Below, in pieces: positions 20,575 to 32,323 of a DNA stretch of 64,000 nt (the first letter of the stretch is position 1; each line of letters starts with the position of its first letter). Location: contig CM039462.1 in the NCBI GenBank assembly GCA_022414725.1, positions 48,397,954 through 48,461,953 on the forward strand, in the 5' to 3' direction. A program made the translations under genes and the position numbers. This DNA comes from Microglena sp. YARC. Its lineage: Eukaryota; Chlorophyta; Chlorophyceae; Chlamydomonadales; Chlamydomonadaceae. The notes under the pieces were generated by a model, which was not told the DNA's origin, did no database searches, and saw only the letters and a program-made list of their open reading frames with translations.

Positions 20575-21060
20575 CTACTTCGCATGCAACCTTCGCGCTT
20601 TGGAAGCTGCTACCCTTTCTTCCCCTCCTACCCTGCGACCCATCCTTCCGCTCCTCCCTCTTCTTCTACTTCCTTCCGTCCCCCTTAGCCATATCCGGTG
20701 TTGTCCGAGGAGCGTATGATCCCATCTTGAATCGGTAATCAAGAATCCGCAGGCACTTCGATCCCTGGATGGCATGGGTGGACGGTGCATTGCTTGGAAG
20801 GCAACAGAGCCTCTCAGCCTCGAGGACCCAGCCCGCCCTGGTGTCTCATAGGATTCATGACATCTGGTGAAGCGAGATGTAGCCAGGCTGGAAGCATCTT
20901 ATCTGAAGTGCTAAACCGTCAAGCAAATCCAAAAAGCAACTGGAGTTTGCAGAGACTATTTTTAGGGACTTGCACCCAAACAGTAGGCTGCTCTGCCACA
21001 CTGTCAACAATAGTAAGCTGTGGTCTTTCCTGCATGTAGTCATGTTGAGTTTTTAGTGCA
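20575..21060 (+). repeat. Leader repeat preceding satellite array, copy B
   Basis: Homologous to 1498-1757 and 32990-33400. It carries GGAAGCTGCTACCCTTTCTT, TTGTCCGAGG, ATGGTGCATTGCTTGG-like and TAGGATTCATG phrases, then CTCTGCCACACTGTCA and a TTTAGTGCATGTGGGTT junction into the satellite. Confidence 0.85.
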
Positions 21061-21239
21061 TGTGGGTTTTGGGTGGGTGGTGGGCTATGTGTGTGTGGGG
21101 GGGGGGGGGGAGTAGGCAGTACAAACGTATTGTTTTGGGAAGATGTTTTATAGGGGGGGGTATGTGTGAATTTGGGGAGGTGCGTGAGTTTGTATGCTTC
21201 ATGTATGTAAAGGGTTTGGGAAATGTGTCTAGTGCATGG

Positions 21240-23790
21240 GGGGGGGGGGGGGGGTCTGGAGCTTGCACGGGAATCATGTGCGTGGGCTATGGTGACGCAT
21301 GTGGACTGGCTCTGTGTGTGTGAAGGGCATGTGGGTTGGTGGGTTTGATAAGGAGCTTGCATGAGAATCATGTGCGTGGACAGAGGTGGCACATGTGGAC
21401 TGTGTGTTGGTGTGTGTGTGTAGGGCATGTGGGTTGGTGTGCTTGGTCTGAATCTTGCATGGTAATCATGTGCGTGGGCAGTGGTGGCGCATGTGGACTG
21501 TGTTGGTGTGTGTGTGTAGAGCATGTGGGTTGATGTGTTTGGTCTGGAGCTTGCATGGGAATGATGTGCGTAGGCAGTGGTGGCGCTTGTGGACAATGTG
21601 TGTGTGTGTGTTGGGCATGTGGTTTGGTGCGTTGGTCTCGATTTTTCACGGGAATCATATGCATGTGCAGTGGTGGCGCATGTGGACTGTGTGTTGGTGT
21701 GTGTGTGTAGGGCATGTGTGTTTTGGTCTGGAGCTTGCATGGGAATCTTGAGCGAGGGCAGTGGTGGGGCATGTAGTCTGTGTGTTGTTGTGCATGTGTA
21801 GGGCATGTGGGTTGGTGAGTTTGGTCTAGAGTTTGCATGGTAATCATGTGCGTGGGCAGTGGTGGCACATGTGGAGTGTGTGTGAGTGTGTAGGGCATGT
21901 GGGTTGGTGTGTTGAGTCTGGAGCTTCAACAGAAATCATGTCCGTGGGCAGTGGTGGCGCATGTGGAGTAAGTGTGAGTGTGTAGGGCATGTGGGTTGGT
22001 GTGTTGGGTCTGGAGCTTCAACAGAAATCATGTTGGTGGGCAGTGGTGGCACATGTGGACTGGGTCTGTGTGTGTGTGTGAAGGGCATGTGTGTTGGTGT
22101 GTTTGGTCTGGAAATTGCATGGTTATCATGTGCGTGGGCAGTGGTGGCGCATGTGGACTGTGTGTTGGTATGTGTGTGTAGGGCATGTGTGTTGGTGTGT
22201 TTGGTCTAGAAATTGCATGGGAATCATGTGCGTGGGAAGTGGTGGCGCATGTAGTCTGTGTGTTGGAGTGCCTGTGCTGGGCATGTGAGTTGGTGTGCTT
22301 GGTCCGGATCTTGCATGAGAATCATGTTCGTGGGCAGTGGTGGCGCATGTGGAGTGTGTGTGAGTGTGTAGGGCATGTGGGTTGGTGTGTTGGGTCTGGA
22401 GCTTGTGTGGGGGAAGTGACAGTGCATGTGGACTGTGTGTAAGTGCGTATGGCATGTGGGTTGGTCTGTTGGGTCTGGAGCTTCAACAGAAATCATGTAC
22501 GTGGGCAGTGGTGGCGCATGTAGAGTGTGTGTGAGTGTGTAGGGCATGTGGGTTGGTGTGTCAGGTCTGGTGCTTGTGCGTGGGAAGTGGTGGCGCATGT
22601 GGACTGTGTGTTTTTGTGTATGGCTTGTGGGTTGGTGTGTTGGGTCTGGAGCTTGAACAGAAATCATGTGCGTGAGCAGTGGTGGCGCATGTGGACTGTG
22701 AGTGAATGTTTGTGTAAGGCATGTGGGTGGTTTGTTTGGTCTGGAAATTGCATGGGAATCATGTGAGTGGGAAGTGGTGGCGCATGTAGTCTGTGTGTTG
22801 GAGTGCGTGCGCTGGGCATGTGGGTTGGTGGGCTTGGTCTGGATCTTGCTTGGGAATCATGTTCATGGGCAGTGGTGGCGCATGTGGAGTGTGTGTGAGT
22901 GTGTAGGGCATGTGTGTTGGTATGTCTGGTCTGGAGCTTTTGCGTGGGAAGTGGTGGTGCTTGTGGAGTGTGTGTGAGTGTGTAGGGCATGTGGGTTGGT
23001 GTTTTGGGTCTGGAGCTTGAACGGGAATCATGTGCGTGGGCAGTGGTGGCGCATGTGGACTGTGTGTTGGTGTGTATGGCATGTGGGTTGGTGTGTTGGG
23101 TCTGGAGCTTGAACGGAAATCATGTTCGTGGGCAGTGGTGGCGCATGTGGAGTGTGTGTGAGTGTCTGGGGCATGTGGGTTGGTGTGTCTGGTCTGGAGC
23201 TTGTGCGTGGGCAGTGGTGGTGCTTGTGGAGTGTGTGTGAGTGTGAAGGGCATGTGGTTTGGTGTTTTGGGTCTGGAGCTTGAACGGGAATCATGTGCGT
23301 GGGCAGTTGTGGCGCATGTGGACTGTGTGTTGGTGTGTATGGCATGTGGGTTGGTGTGTTGGGTCTGGAGCTTGAACGGAAATCATGTTCGTGGGCAGTG
23401 GTGGCGCATGTGGAGTGTGTGTGAGTGTGTAGGGCATGTGGGTTGGTGTGTCTGGTCTGGAGCTTGTGCGTGGGCAGTGGTGGCGCATGTGGACTGTGTG
23501 TGAGTGTGTAGGGCATGTGGGTTGGTGTGTTGGGTCTGGAGCTTGCATGGGAATCATGTGCGTGGGCAGTGGTGGCGCATGTGGACTGTGTGTGAGTGTG
23601 TAGGGTATGTGGGGTGGGGTGTTTGGTCTGGAGCTTGCATGGCAATTATATGCGTGGGTAGTGGTTGCCAATATGGACTGTGTGTGTGTGTGTGAATGTG
23701 TGTGTGTGTAGTGCATGTGGGTTCGTGTGTTTGGTTTATATAGCCTGGATTGGAAGCATGTGCATGGACAGTGGTGGTGCATGTGTTGTG
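21240..23790 (+). repeat. ~100-bp satellite array, copy B (longest)
   Basis: About twenty-five or more degenerate units of the same satellite as at 1.8 and 33.6 kb; related TG-rich sequence continues to about 24000. Some units are shortened by loss of the GCATGGGAATCAT segment, giving a local alternation of long and short forms between 22.4 and 23.5 kb. Confidence 0.93.
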
Positions 23791-24289
23791 TGGGTATTGT
23801 GTGTGCGTGTCATGTTGGTACAAGTATGTAGGGGTTGAGTCGGGTGTGGAGTCAATAGGGAAATGTGTGCATGTGTTTGTGTGTCTGTTATGTTTAGTTT
23901 AGATTGTGTGTGTATGTGTGCAGTGTATTTGAAGTGGGTTGGTGTGCGTGTTGTATCAGTCAAGCATACCACAGGGATCATGCATGTGGGCAGTGATAGA
24001 TAGATTTTGCACATATGAATGGGTGGGTGGGTCGGAAGGCTGTGTGTATGGTATGTGTTGGGGAGAAGGAGGGGGCGGCTTGAACGGCGATTACGATTAT
24101 GGTTTATGTGTCATTTTTGTGTTCGTGGTCGGTCAAGGCAGGTAGGGGTAAACTTCAAATGATATGGCTACCGTTTGCATGCTTCAAATCAAATTCGGTA
24201 AGGTATTTATTTAGGTTAAAACTTGAAAGCTTGCAAGCGGTGAGTGGATATAGCTGGGGCTGTCAATATTGTACGATATTTTCAATTAC

Positions 24290-26442
24290 CATACACCCTA
24301 GCCAATGGGCTGCAGCTGCCTTGGTACCTGTACCCAAATCCTAAGGCAGTGTGTATGACAAGGACAACTATCGAGGTCTTGCGGTGAGCAACTCCATAGG
24401 AAAGATCTTCTCCCTTTGCATGCTACGTAGACTAGATGATTGGTCAGAAGAATTCAACCTCAGAGCCGCTGGCCAATATGGATTTAGAAGTGGTCGGGGT
24501 ACTGCAGATGCATCATTCATTCTTAACCATATTGTAGATAAATATAGAGAAAAGAAAAAACCACTCTTTGTGGCTTTTGTTGATTTCAAGAAGGCTTATG
24601 ATTGGGTCTACAGAGACTTGCTATGGGATTGCTTAGCAAGGCTAGGAGTCAAGGACCCCTATCTCAGTATTCTGAAGTCCATGTATAATCATGTTGTTTT
24701 CCAAGTTCGCCTACATGGGGACATTGGATCCTCCTTTCCATCCCTTGTAGGAGTTAAACAAGGAGACCCCCTATCCCCACTCCTATTCGGTCTGTTCATT
24801 GATAGAATTGAATCGTTCCTCCAATCCAAGCTCCCAAATGTAGGGGCTGAGCTTAGGGGAAAGATTCTGCAACTGTTACTTTATGCTGATGACCTAGCTA
24901 TAATGGCAGAATCCCCGGCAGATATGCAAGCGATGCTTGACTGCCTGAGAGATTTCTGCGAGGCTACTAAGATGGCTGTGAATATAAAGAAAACTGAGAT
25001 TGTCGTTTTCAACAAGCAATTCTGTGATGAGGCCCGCATGGATCCTGATTACAAATTTGTCTATGATGGAGCACAACTTTCTACAAAGTTATCTTTTATC
25101 TACTTGGGATCCCTCTTTGTGGATGGTGACTCAAGCAATCGTGCAAAAGCTGCTTTTTCTAGGATGCTCACTAAGGCCCAAAAGGCACACCACATGCTCC
25201 GTAGGCGATGCCATACTATGGAGATATACAATATTGATATTCTCACCCACCTGTTTGATTCTCTTGTACAACCTATCCTGAATTTTGGCTGTGAGGTGTG
25301 GGCTCCTTCTATTCTGAACAACACACTTATCTCAAATGACCATGCTTGTGAGAAATGGCATAGAGGTATAGTTAAACAAATGTTGGGTGTTTGCCAATCT
25401 ACTACATCTAATATTATCATGGAAGAGCTGGGTAGAACCCCGTTGTGTTTTGCTTGGCTTAAACAAGCTTTGCGCTTCTGGAACAAGACCATACATAAAG
25501 AACCTGAGGATCTCATTAGAATGGCTCTTGAGGAATCTTTTGACTCCAACACTGGCTGGGTTCATGACTTGCGTTGTGCTCTCCACAAGCTAGGATCCAG
25601 TAAAAACATCAACATTTTGGAGGCTGTCGATGTCGAAGGTATTATTTCTGAAGTTTTTGAGTCATGGAGGTTTAAGTACCCAAGTGACACCAATGCAGTT
25701 AGAGACATCCCTGATGAGAGAAGGGTTGGCTTTAAACGCCTCCGATACCAAAAATGGTTCGCGGCCAACAGCAATGATGAGAATGGCTTGATTCCCTTTA
25801 CATCCGCCTTACATAAGCAGGATCAGATTCGTTCTATAGCACAGTTTAGAATGGGTTCCCATTGGCTGAACACAGAAAGAATGAGGGTGGTGGATAGAGC
25901 ACACATCCCTCGCTCAATGAGACACTGTCAAATGTGTGGGTTTCCAAAAACCTGAGGATGAAATGCATCATGTTTGAGTGCCCTTTTTATAATGATATTC
26001 GCCTCCGCTACCAGAAGCTGTTTACAGATATTTATAGGCATGTCCATGAGGATACCGACTTAACCGTATGGAATGTGGAATTCTGCGATTCCACATTCAG
26101 AACCTTTATGAATGGAAATGGCACTAAGTCTTTTTGGAGCAACCTAGCCGACTATCTTTCTACTTGTAGAAGAGCAAGACAGGAAGCCCTGGACTGCTTA
26201 GTGGCACCGTAATTTATCATCCCTTTTTTTCTTCTTGTGACTTCTCATTTGTTAGCTTCTTACCTCCGCCACTGTAAGTGGTTGAGATCTGGGTCCGGCT
26301 CTAAGGGGTTTAATACCTACGCCACCAAAACGGTGGTTGGGAGTTTGGTTTGTTTGTCCTCGACACACCCCTAATGTAATGGGGGTTTTTGCTTTGTGGG
26401 TGCTTTTTCTTTTTGTTTAAAGCACAGAGTCTCATACACCCT
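24290..26442 (+). mobile_element. 5'-truncated LINE with 10-bp TSD
   Basis: The decamer CATACACCCT occurs at 24290-24299 and 26433-26442, bracketing the LINE coding region. This fits target-primed insertion of a truncated copy inside the hAT-like element. There is no poly-A tail; the 3' end is a T-rich stretch followed by AAGCACAGAGTCT. Confidence 0.8.
24300..26212 (+). pseudogene. LINE ORF2: reverse transcriptase plus C-terminal zinc knuckle
   Basis: The frame begins mid-protein (WAAAALVPVPK) and is interrupted by a TAA at 24342-24344. It is then open for over 530 codons. RT motifs occur in order: NYRGLAVSNSIGKIFS, GFRSGRGTADA, FVAFVDFKKAYDWV with catalytic Asp, GVKQGDPLSPLLFGLFIDRI, and LLLYADDLAIM near 24880-24910. 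The thumb (LSFIYLGSLFVDGD) and a connection region with WAPSILNN follow. Near 25925-25985 a CxMC...HHVFEC zinc knuckle is split by two small indels, and the tail ends ALDCLVAP before a stop at 26210-26212. No endonuclease domain remains because of 5' truncation. It is a recent but inactive copy. Confidence 0.93.
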
Positions 26443-27523
26443 CGCGGTGTCAAGTAGACTTTAACATGTAATGTAAGAATGTAAGACATACAATATATCG
26501 TGATATATTGTACGATATCGATATTTTGCGACCCTTTTGGGGGGAATCAGTATAAGACCAAGGGGAAATAACAGGAAATACCGTTTACACGTCCATACAC
26601 TTAAAATCAAGTCACATGAACCAATACTGAGGGAAATAGAAAAGACAATAATATTGTGCTCTATTATCCTACGATATATTGTGGTATATCGTACGATATA
26701 GGGCGATATACTGAGTTCCCTAGCCCAGACCCAGTGCAAGGAAATCCTAGGCAAATCTGCTTATCATACCACTAGACCAAACTACACTTCCACTTGAAGC
26801 CCCAAACTACGCTTCCACCTATAGGACCCACCCTATAGCACCAGAAGTGCATGGAAAATCACAAATGTGCGTGCATAAAGGTGTGTCTGCCTGCCTGGAT
26901 CGAACCCGCTAACCGCCCCAAAATATGGCTCAGTAGTATAAGCTGATCTGAAATTACGTATATATCCACCTAACACGATATATATCGTACAATACAGCAC
27001 ACGATAAAACTCTACACCAGCCATGAACACACTGCCTCTCGATTTGGGTCTCTGCCCGGCGATGTAAAGATCCTTCACCTTTATCCGGAACCCTCTGCTT
27101 CAGCCGGTCGGTCGACCCATTGACATACCGTTGGACTCAGGTATATATACGCCAACATGGGGTGAATGTCATGGGGTGAATATATACGCCAACATGGGGT
27201 GAATGTCATTACTTTTGCCCAGTCTAAAGGGCGGTATGGTCCAGACACCGCTGGTAAAGCTTACGTGGACGGGAGTTCGAACCCCACTGCCGGAAGACAG
27301 TGGGTGTCTCGAGTCCGTTCTTTCGAGGGCGGTGGTGTTTCCACGGCCAGGAAAAGTGGCCATTGTAATCTTTCTTTCTTTCTGCCAGCACGATATATCC
27401 CGGTAAACACAATATATCGTACGATAACCCCGAAAATATCGTATGATGCTAGTAATATCGTACAATATATCGTACGGTACATGATATAATAAATATCGTA
27501 CGATGCAAAGCTTGACAGCCCTA
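26443..27523. other. Body of the hAT-like element: CGATAT palindromes and tRNA-like segments
   Basis: No gene was seen. CGATATATCG-type palindromic stretches occur at 26490-26720, 26975-27005 and 27395-27505. A B-box-like GGGTTCGATCC lies on the minus strand near 26896-26906, and a plus-strand tRNA-like piece (GGTAAAGC...GGGAGTTCGAACCCC) at 27255-27287. These may be SINE remnants inside the element. Confidence 0.5.
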
Positions 27524-27531
27524 GATATGGC

Positions 27532-28230
27532 ACATATTCGGCCCGAATTTGAGAGTTTGTCGTTCCCATCCCAATGCAATGAGAAACCTGTCGCTGTGTA
27601 TCATCATGTCGCTAGTGAGCGCATGACTGACTTGACCGTCATTGTTACAAATATAGATAGACAGGCCTGTTTCCTATCTCTTTGTACTATCATAGTTATG
27701 CATAAGAGAGATCAATCGCGCAAACCGAATTCTAAATGCTTTGAGTCGGTTTTGCCCATCGCAATCCCAGGTGTGGGAAACGTTTTCGGATTTCAGATGC
27801 TTGGCTTGAGCATCCAGCAAGCACGGATCTGAACGTTAACGGATTGCAGACGCTTGGCTTGAGCATCGTGTAGCACGATACAAATGTTGCAGCTGTCCGA
27901 AGTCTCTGGCTTGGGCATCGCGCAAGTCACCACTCACCAGCAGTTTGGTAGCAAGTGCCTAGTGGCCACTTCACAGGCCTGGTCACTAGGGTCAATCCAA
28001 AACCTTGAGGCCAGAACCACGCCACAATTTTAAACTGGTAACCGTCAAAGGCTGCCATGGTCCATGGGGGTAGTGGCGAATGTTCGTTTAGTTGAGGGTC
28101 GCTATCTCCTAAGTGCGCCTGCTTTATTGTAGGTGGGGAAACGCCATTCGAACTGAATCCTCCGGGTCGCTGGTTTGTGTCGTGACTTGTGAAACCCACC
28201 TGGCTCCTAGGGTGAAAGTCATGTCAAAAC
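27532..28230. repeat. Repeats, including copy 1 of a 28.1/40.1-kb pair
   Basis: A TTGGCTTGAGCATC phrase recurs three times between 27800 and 27920 as a ~60-bp tandem repeat. From about 28117 to 28185 the sequence CTTTATTGTAGG...AACGCCATTC...CTGAATCCTCCGG matches 40084-40150. No gene was found. Confidence 0.7.
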
Positions 28231-29835
28231 TTTAAAATAAACTTATATTGGTACCTGCGAGTAAAATCTCGAGCTCGGTATTCCAAGACGGGCAGCGTCC
28301 ATGATAAAGACGGGATACCTGAGCCCAGCAGTTCTAAGTATGCAATTAAACGCCAGTATTCTCTACCCAGGCATCAGCTCCTAAAAGATTGTGGATCAGG
28401 GCATTTCAGAAGATTCCATGCCACTCCTTATTAGTATGCTTAGGGTCTATTTGAGCCTTGCGCGAGGGTTAATTACTTCCTTGTAGGCCAATTGACTATA
28501 ATAGGTTAACATACCTATATAGTGGATCTGGTTTTATGTGTCCCTTGGATTTACTTGAAGTGAAGTAAAGTGAACGAAGTGAAGTGCAAATCGTTATGCC
28601 ACCTAGGGTCAATATCACCCAGAGCCCACATTGTAGCCCTGAACATGTTTGAGCCCGAAGAGCCGGTCAGATGAGGCAGGTTGGGGCCTTTGGGGGCGGG
28701 TTAACTTTGGTCTTTCCATCGTTAACCAAAACCTTTTTCGTTCACACGGGACAAAGTTGACGCGTCTTGGTCAAAGTCGGTAATAAAATTATATCCAAAC
28801 CCAAAACCGTAGCGCACCCCCCACCCCCCCACCCTACGGGTTGTGGTTATGGTTATGGTTATGTCGCATACGTATTGTCAGATACCTAGAGCTGAAGCGG
28901 CTGATGCAAAACCGGTAGTTCTTGTTGTGGGCAGTGGGCTCAAATGTAAGGAGATACGTCCAGCCTGATATCAGAATCGTGCAGCCCGATAAATCAAGCA
29001 GCCCGATTCTAAAGGTTTTACCTTTCCAAATGTTACACCTGGGCATCGTGTAGCCCAAACGTAGCCTAAACGTTTCACCTTCCCAATTGCAGTCACGTCA
29101 CCTCATCTTGCAGGCAGATTGAAGTCAACATGCTCCCCTTACCAGGTGACGTGTGGATTCGGAAGTCCAGTCACCTCCAAGGACAAGGCAGTCACAGCCG
29201 GAGGGTGCAAAAAACCAATTTATCAGGCAACGGCGCAACTTTGTACCAAAGCGCGGTCTACGAGACACATGTTCCGCAAGAACAGCCACGAAGGCAGCAA
29301 CATCAGGTTAGACAGATCGCACACAGCAAACAAAAAACCCTAATGACAGCGGGGATCCGAAGTCCACGAGATCTGCCACCAAAGCGGTCCACGAGATCTG
29401 CCACCAAAGAGGTGACAAAAACACCCTAGTGACGGCGGGGATCTCCATCCCCAACTCGGTCACGCCCTTGTTATACCTGGACATCGTACTGCACGGTATA
29501 ACAGTACGCCCGTCCTGCATCCCCGCACCCAGGTTCACGCGCCCTGCGCTTCCACACTTCTGCATTTGATATAGTAGGGTCGTTGCACTGCTGCTATTGG
29601 CATGACAACTTCACGCGCCCTGCACTTTCACACGTTTGCGTTGGTATCGTAGGGCTGCAGCCCGGGCTGTTGCACTGCTGCTGTTCGCATGACAGGTTCG
29701 CGCGCCCTTCGCAACTGTCGTACTTTCTGTAGTTTCTGTAGTCTCCAGTGCAGGTCTACCCCCTCACCTGGCTCCTCTCCCCTACCTTCCACGCTCTTGA
29801 ATTTGCACTTGCTCTGTAGTTGGCGTATTGTTTTA
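28231..29835. other. No gene identified; dispersed repeat fragments
   Basis: A segment near 28970-29095 (AGCAGCCCGATTCTAAAGG, GTTACACCTGGGCATCGTG) recurs at 63178-63240. CGCGCCCTGC...CACAC phrases recur near 29535 and 29610-29640. A 27-bp repeat (AGTCCACGAGATCTGCCACC) occurs at about 29360 and 29388. Confidence 0.5.
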
Positions 29836-29849
29836 CCCCAGTACTAACG

Positions 29850-30290
29850 ACACATTTCGCCTAGACATCTTATCCCTCGCCAGTCTCTCGCTCTGTGACG
29901 CCCCCTCCCATACTGCCTCCTTCACCCAGCCCGAACTTTCCGCCTCTAGGCTACCCACATAGTCTACCATTGCGAACTCACGTACACTTGTGACTCCCTG
30001 TATCCCACCACCCTTGCCACGAAACGCGCTCGGCATTCCACCCCCTATGCGGCCCTCATCTCTGCTGGTTGGCGCGTCATCTCACCAGACCCTATCATCC
30101 TCAGCTCCTTTGATACCCAATTCAAATCCCTTCTAGCATTTTTTTCTTTTCTCGGTATCCACCCAACCAGCGTCACCCGCCTCGTCATCTCCTTCCATCT
30201 TCATGCCCGCTTCGCTCACTTTATTGTGCGCACCCGTCGTACCTTCGAATTTGCTACCAACTTTCTTCCTGTTCATGTCTTCCTGTTCCT
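29850..30290 (+). pseudogene. C-terminal fragment of a LINE ORF2
   Basis: Plus-strand frames contain TFRLDILSLASLSLCDAPSH, then after a stop and one frame change ELTYTCDSLYPTTLATKRAR followed by AALISAGWRVISPDPIILSS and FFSFLGIHPTSV. The order (basic K/R box, a YxxLxxAGW phrase, IILSSF, then a helix) matches the post-RT tail of LINE ORF2 proteins. No RT core is present, so this is a short remnant. Confidence 0.6.
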
Positions 30291-30534
30291 GTGTTTCAGT
30301 CATGAATCTAGTTCAAAGACAACATAAGTAGCTACCAATTGTCTTTCTCATCGTCATCTGACATGCAGTACACGAGTAACTTCCTGAGGGCCCCCTGGTC
30401 TTGTACCCTTTTCTGCACCTCTGCAGAACCCCTCATACCCACAACTAATGCACCCTTCCTAGCCTAATAAAAAAATGTCGAAGACCTGCCGAAGACCTGC
30501 CAAATAACCAGTACATGATCATGAACCCAGAGCT

Positions 30535-30728
30535 TTTATTTTTTACTACGAGCAGTAGCTGCTAGGCAGCTCCTTGCTTGACTCAGCCACTGAGTTATAC
30601 CAACATATTTCAGCAGTAATGGACAGCTGATTGTGTCTGCTTCAAGGTGCCCTAGGTTGCATTTGGTTTGCCTCAATAGCCAGTAATTGGAGCGTCCTAG
30701 AAGCTGTTGTTCGTTGCTGAAAAGAAAA
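30535..30728. mobile_element. Foldback MITE, copy 1
   Basis: The left arm reads GAGCAGTAGCTGCTAGGCAG and the right arm contains CCTAGAAGCTGTTGTTCG then AAAAGAAAAT; the ~40-bp arms are inverted repeats with mismatches. Three further copies lie at 58177, 58894 and 60408. It sits upstream of the 30811 exon. Confidence 0.75.
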
Positions 30729-30810
30729 TATATTAATGTACCCATCATCATCATCATCATCATCATTAGAATGTGTGATACACGGGGGGGCACCAGTGGC
30801 ATGGGTTCAG

Positions 30811-31327
30811 GTGCAAACTTCTCAGCCCCTTCTAGTAGACCTGATGGTCCTATCCTGATAGCGATCTGTCGCCTCTGGGATGAGCTGGCAGGACTGGGCG
30901 GTACAGCTGTGAAGGACAAGGTAAGGAGGCAACTTAACTCACTGTGTATACGTATATGTGTGCATGTGCTTATGTTGTTGTCCGGCCACGTGGTCGTAGG
31001 AAAGCAGGATGGGAATGCTGTGCCTGAGTGTGAGGGGTCCACCCCAGGGACCCTTTCCAGGTCCCTCAGAACCTTATTCTGGTCCACCGGCTTTTCCTGG
31101 GCCACCAGCTTTTCTTGGACCACCAGCTCTTTCATGACCGCCCCCACGGGCACCCCGGGACCCCCCATCACTACCCGGGAGTTTATTCTCCCATGGAAGT
31201 GGATGCCCCCAGTACTTGGGGCCCCTTGACTTCTCCCATTGAAGTGGATGACCCCAATGCTTGGGACTCCCTTTCTTCCACCCTTGAGGGCCTGCAGGGC
31301 AATGTGAGACTAGATGGTCCTATTTAG
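30811..31327 (+). CDS. Two-exon GPP-rich small gene (3' part)
   Basis: Exon 1 (30811-30920) follows a GGGTTCAG acceptor, encodes IAICRLWDELAGLGGTAVKD and ends in a GACAAG/GTAAGG donor. Exon 2 starts at 31000 after CGTGGTCGTAG. It encodes a collagen-like GPPQGPFPGPSEPYSGPPAF stretch, then after a one-base frame change near 31125 the acidic segment VYSPMEVDAPSTWGPLTSPI, and stops at 31325-31327. Phases agree (1 in, 0 between exons). The function is unknown; the frameshift may be an assembly error because both sides look coding. The exon 1 donor region is duplicated at 31626-31700. Confidence 0.5.
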
Positions 31328-31377
31328 TGAGCTGCTACCCTGCAGTGGGTAGGACCATTGCTAGTCTAGTCTCACTC
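31299..31377. repeat. Imperfect inverted repeat at gene end
   Basis: GTGAGACTAGATGGTCCTA at the end of the GPP gene pairs with TAGGACCATTGCTAGTC... about 30 bases downstream, with a small bulge. It may act as a 3' hairpin or be a foldback remnant. Confidence 0.6.
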
Positions 31378-31399
31378 AAGCACCTCTTGGGTCGCATCT

Positions 31400-32060
31400 T
31401 TGCATGGGCCTATGCATTTGCATCTTGTCTGTTTCTGTTACCTTTTCCTGTTGTTTGTTTATCTAGAGTATGGGTGCGAAGGTGTGGTGGGTGGGTGGAG
31501 TAGCTGGACGGCCAGGTGAGAATAGGAGAGTAGGTTGTGAATGCCGTGCCTGTATGGGTGTGGGTGGTGGGTGGATGGAGTAGCTGGACGGCCAGGTGGA
31601 CATAGGAGAGTAGGTTGTGAATCTCGTGATAGCAATCAGTTACCTCTGGGATGATGTGGCAGGACTGAGCGGTACATACAGCAGGGAAAGACAAGGTAAG
31701 GAGGTACTTTAGCTCACTGAGTATAAGTATGTGTGCCTGTGTGTTTATGATGATCATCATTTTTCTGGTGCCATACCGGATTCCAAATGTGCCCGTGCCA
31801 AAACTGAACAAACAGAAAGATAACACGAAGTGGCGGTGTGTAGTGCTGTATAGTTCGTGTGGTTATGAAGTCCCTCGGCCACCTAACCCTGGACTGTAAT
31901 CAGAGACACGTAGTGACATAAATGTATTTATGTATAGTGACATAAAACAAACACGTTCTGCACTTACCAGTGACATGCCTCCCACCTCCCTCCTTGGAGC
32001 TTGCTTCAATTGACTTCATTATGATGATAAGCTCATCAACAACCGCATGCTCACTTCAAT
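31400..32060. other. Intergenic repeats; duplicated splice-donor segment
   Basis: A ~70-bp direct repeat (GGTGGGTGGATGGAGTAGCTG...GAGAGTAGGTTGTGAAT) occurs twice between 31480 and 31625. It is followed by the copy of exon 30811's tail with its GTAAGG donor, and by one TCTGGTGCCATACCGGATTCC repeat copy at 31775. Confidence 0.65.
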
Positions 32061-32323
32061 CAAGAGGACGGTGCAGGATGAGTACCTTGAACTTGAAAGT
32101 GGTTTCATGGCTCCAGCCAGAAATTTGGATGCTCGCGGTATTCGGCAGTACAAAAATTTACCAGGAAAATGGTGCAGAATTAGTATGTAGTGAGGAAGGA
32201 TTTCTTGAAGGTACTACTTGTAGCACAAAGGCTAACTATGAACCTTGGTGTTCTGTAGGTGCTACATTAGGGCCTCTTGTGGTTTCTTTTGAGGCCCAAC
32301 AGATACATGGTCCCTTCAATTAG
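32010..32323 (+). pseudogene. Unrecognised coding-like segment
   Basis: One plus frame reads YDDKLINNRMLTSIKRTVQD and ELESGFMAPARNLDARGIRQ up to a TAG near 32190. Another frame takes over with EEGFLEGTTCSTKANYEPWC and ends at a stop at 32321-32323. The composition is protein-like and the switch suggests one indel. No domain was recognised. Confidence 0.35.

Larger units (their letters stand above)
24247..27531. mobile_element. hAT-like element with 8-bp TSD, hosting a nested LINE
   Basis: The left end TGGGGCTGTCAA (24255-24266) is the inverted partner of TTGACAGCCCTA (27512-27523). The flanking octamers are GATATAGC (24247-24254) and GATATGGC (27524-27531), agreeing at 7 of 8 positions. An 8-bp duplication and (T/C)AGGG-type ends are characteristic of hAT elements. 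Without the LINE the element is about 1.1 kb and non-autonomous. Both ends carry CGTACGATAT palindromes (24270-24280, 26490-26720, 27410-27505). Confidence 0.75.

Noticed and set aside
20071..20719. Cys/Val- and His/Thr-rich frames near 20.1-20.7 kb
   Set aside because: Generated by CACATG repeats and a 44-base C run.
20919..23823. Long His/Thr/Pro-rich minus frames over the satellite
   Set aside because: The ~100-bp unit rotates the frame each repeat and frames are open on both strands; no splice or start context.
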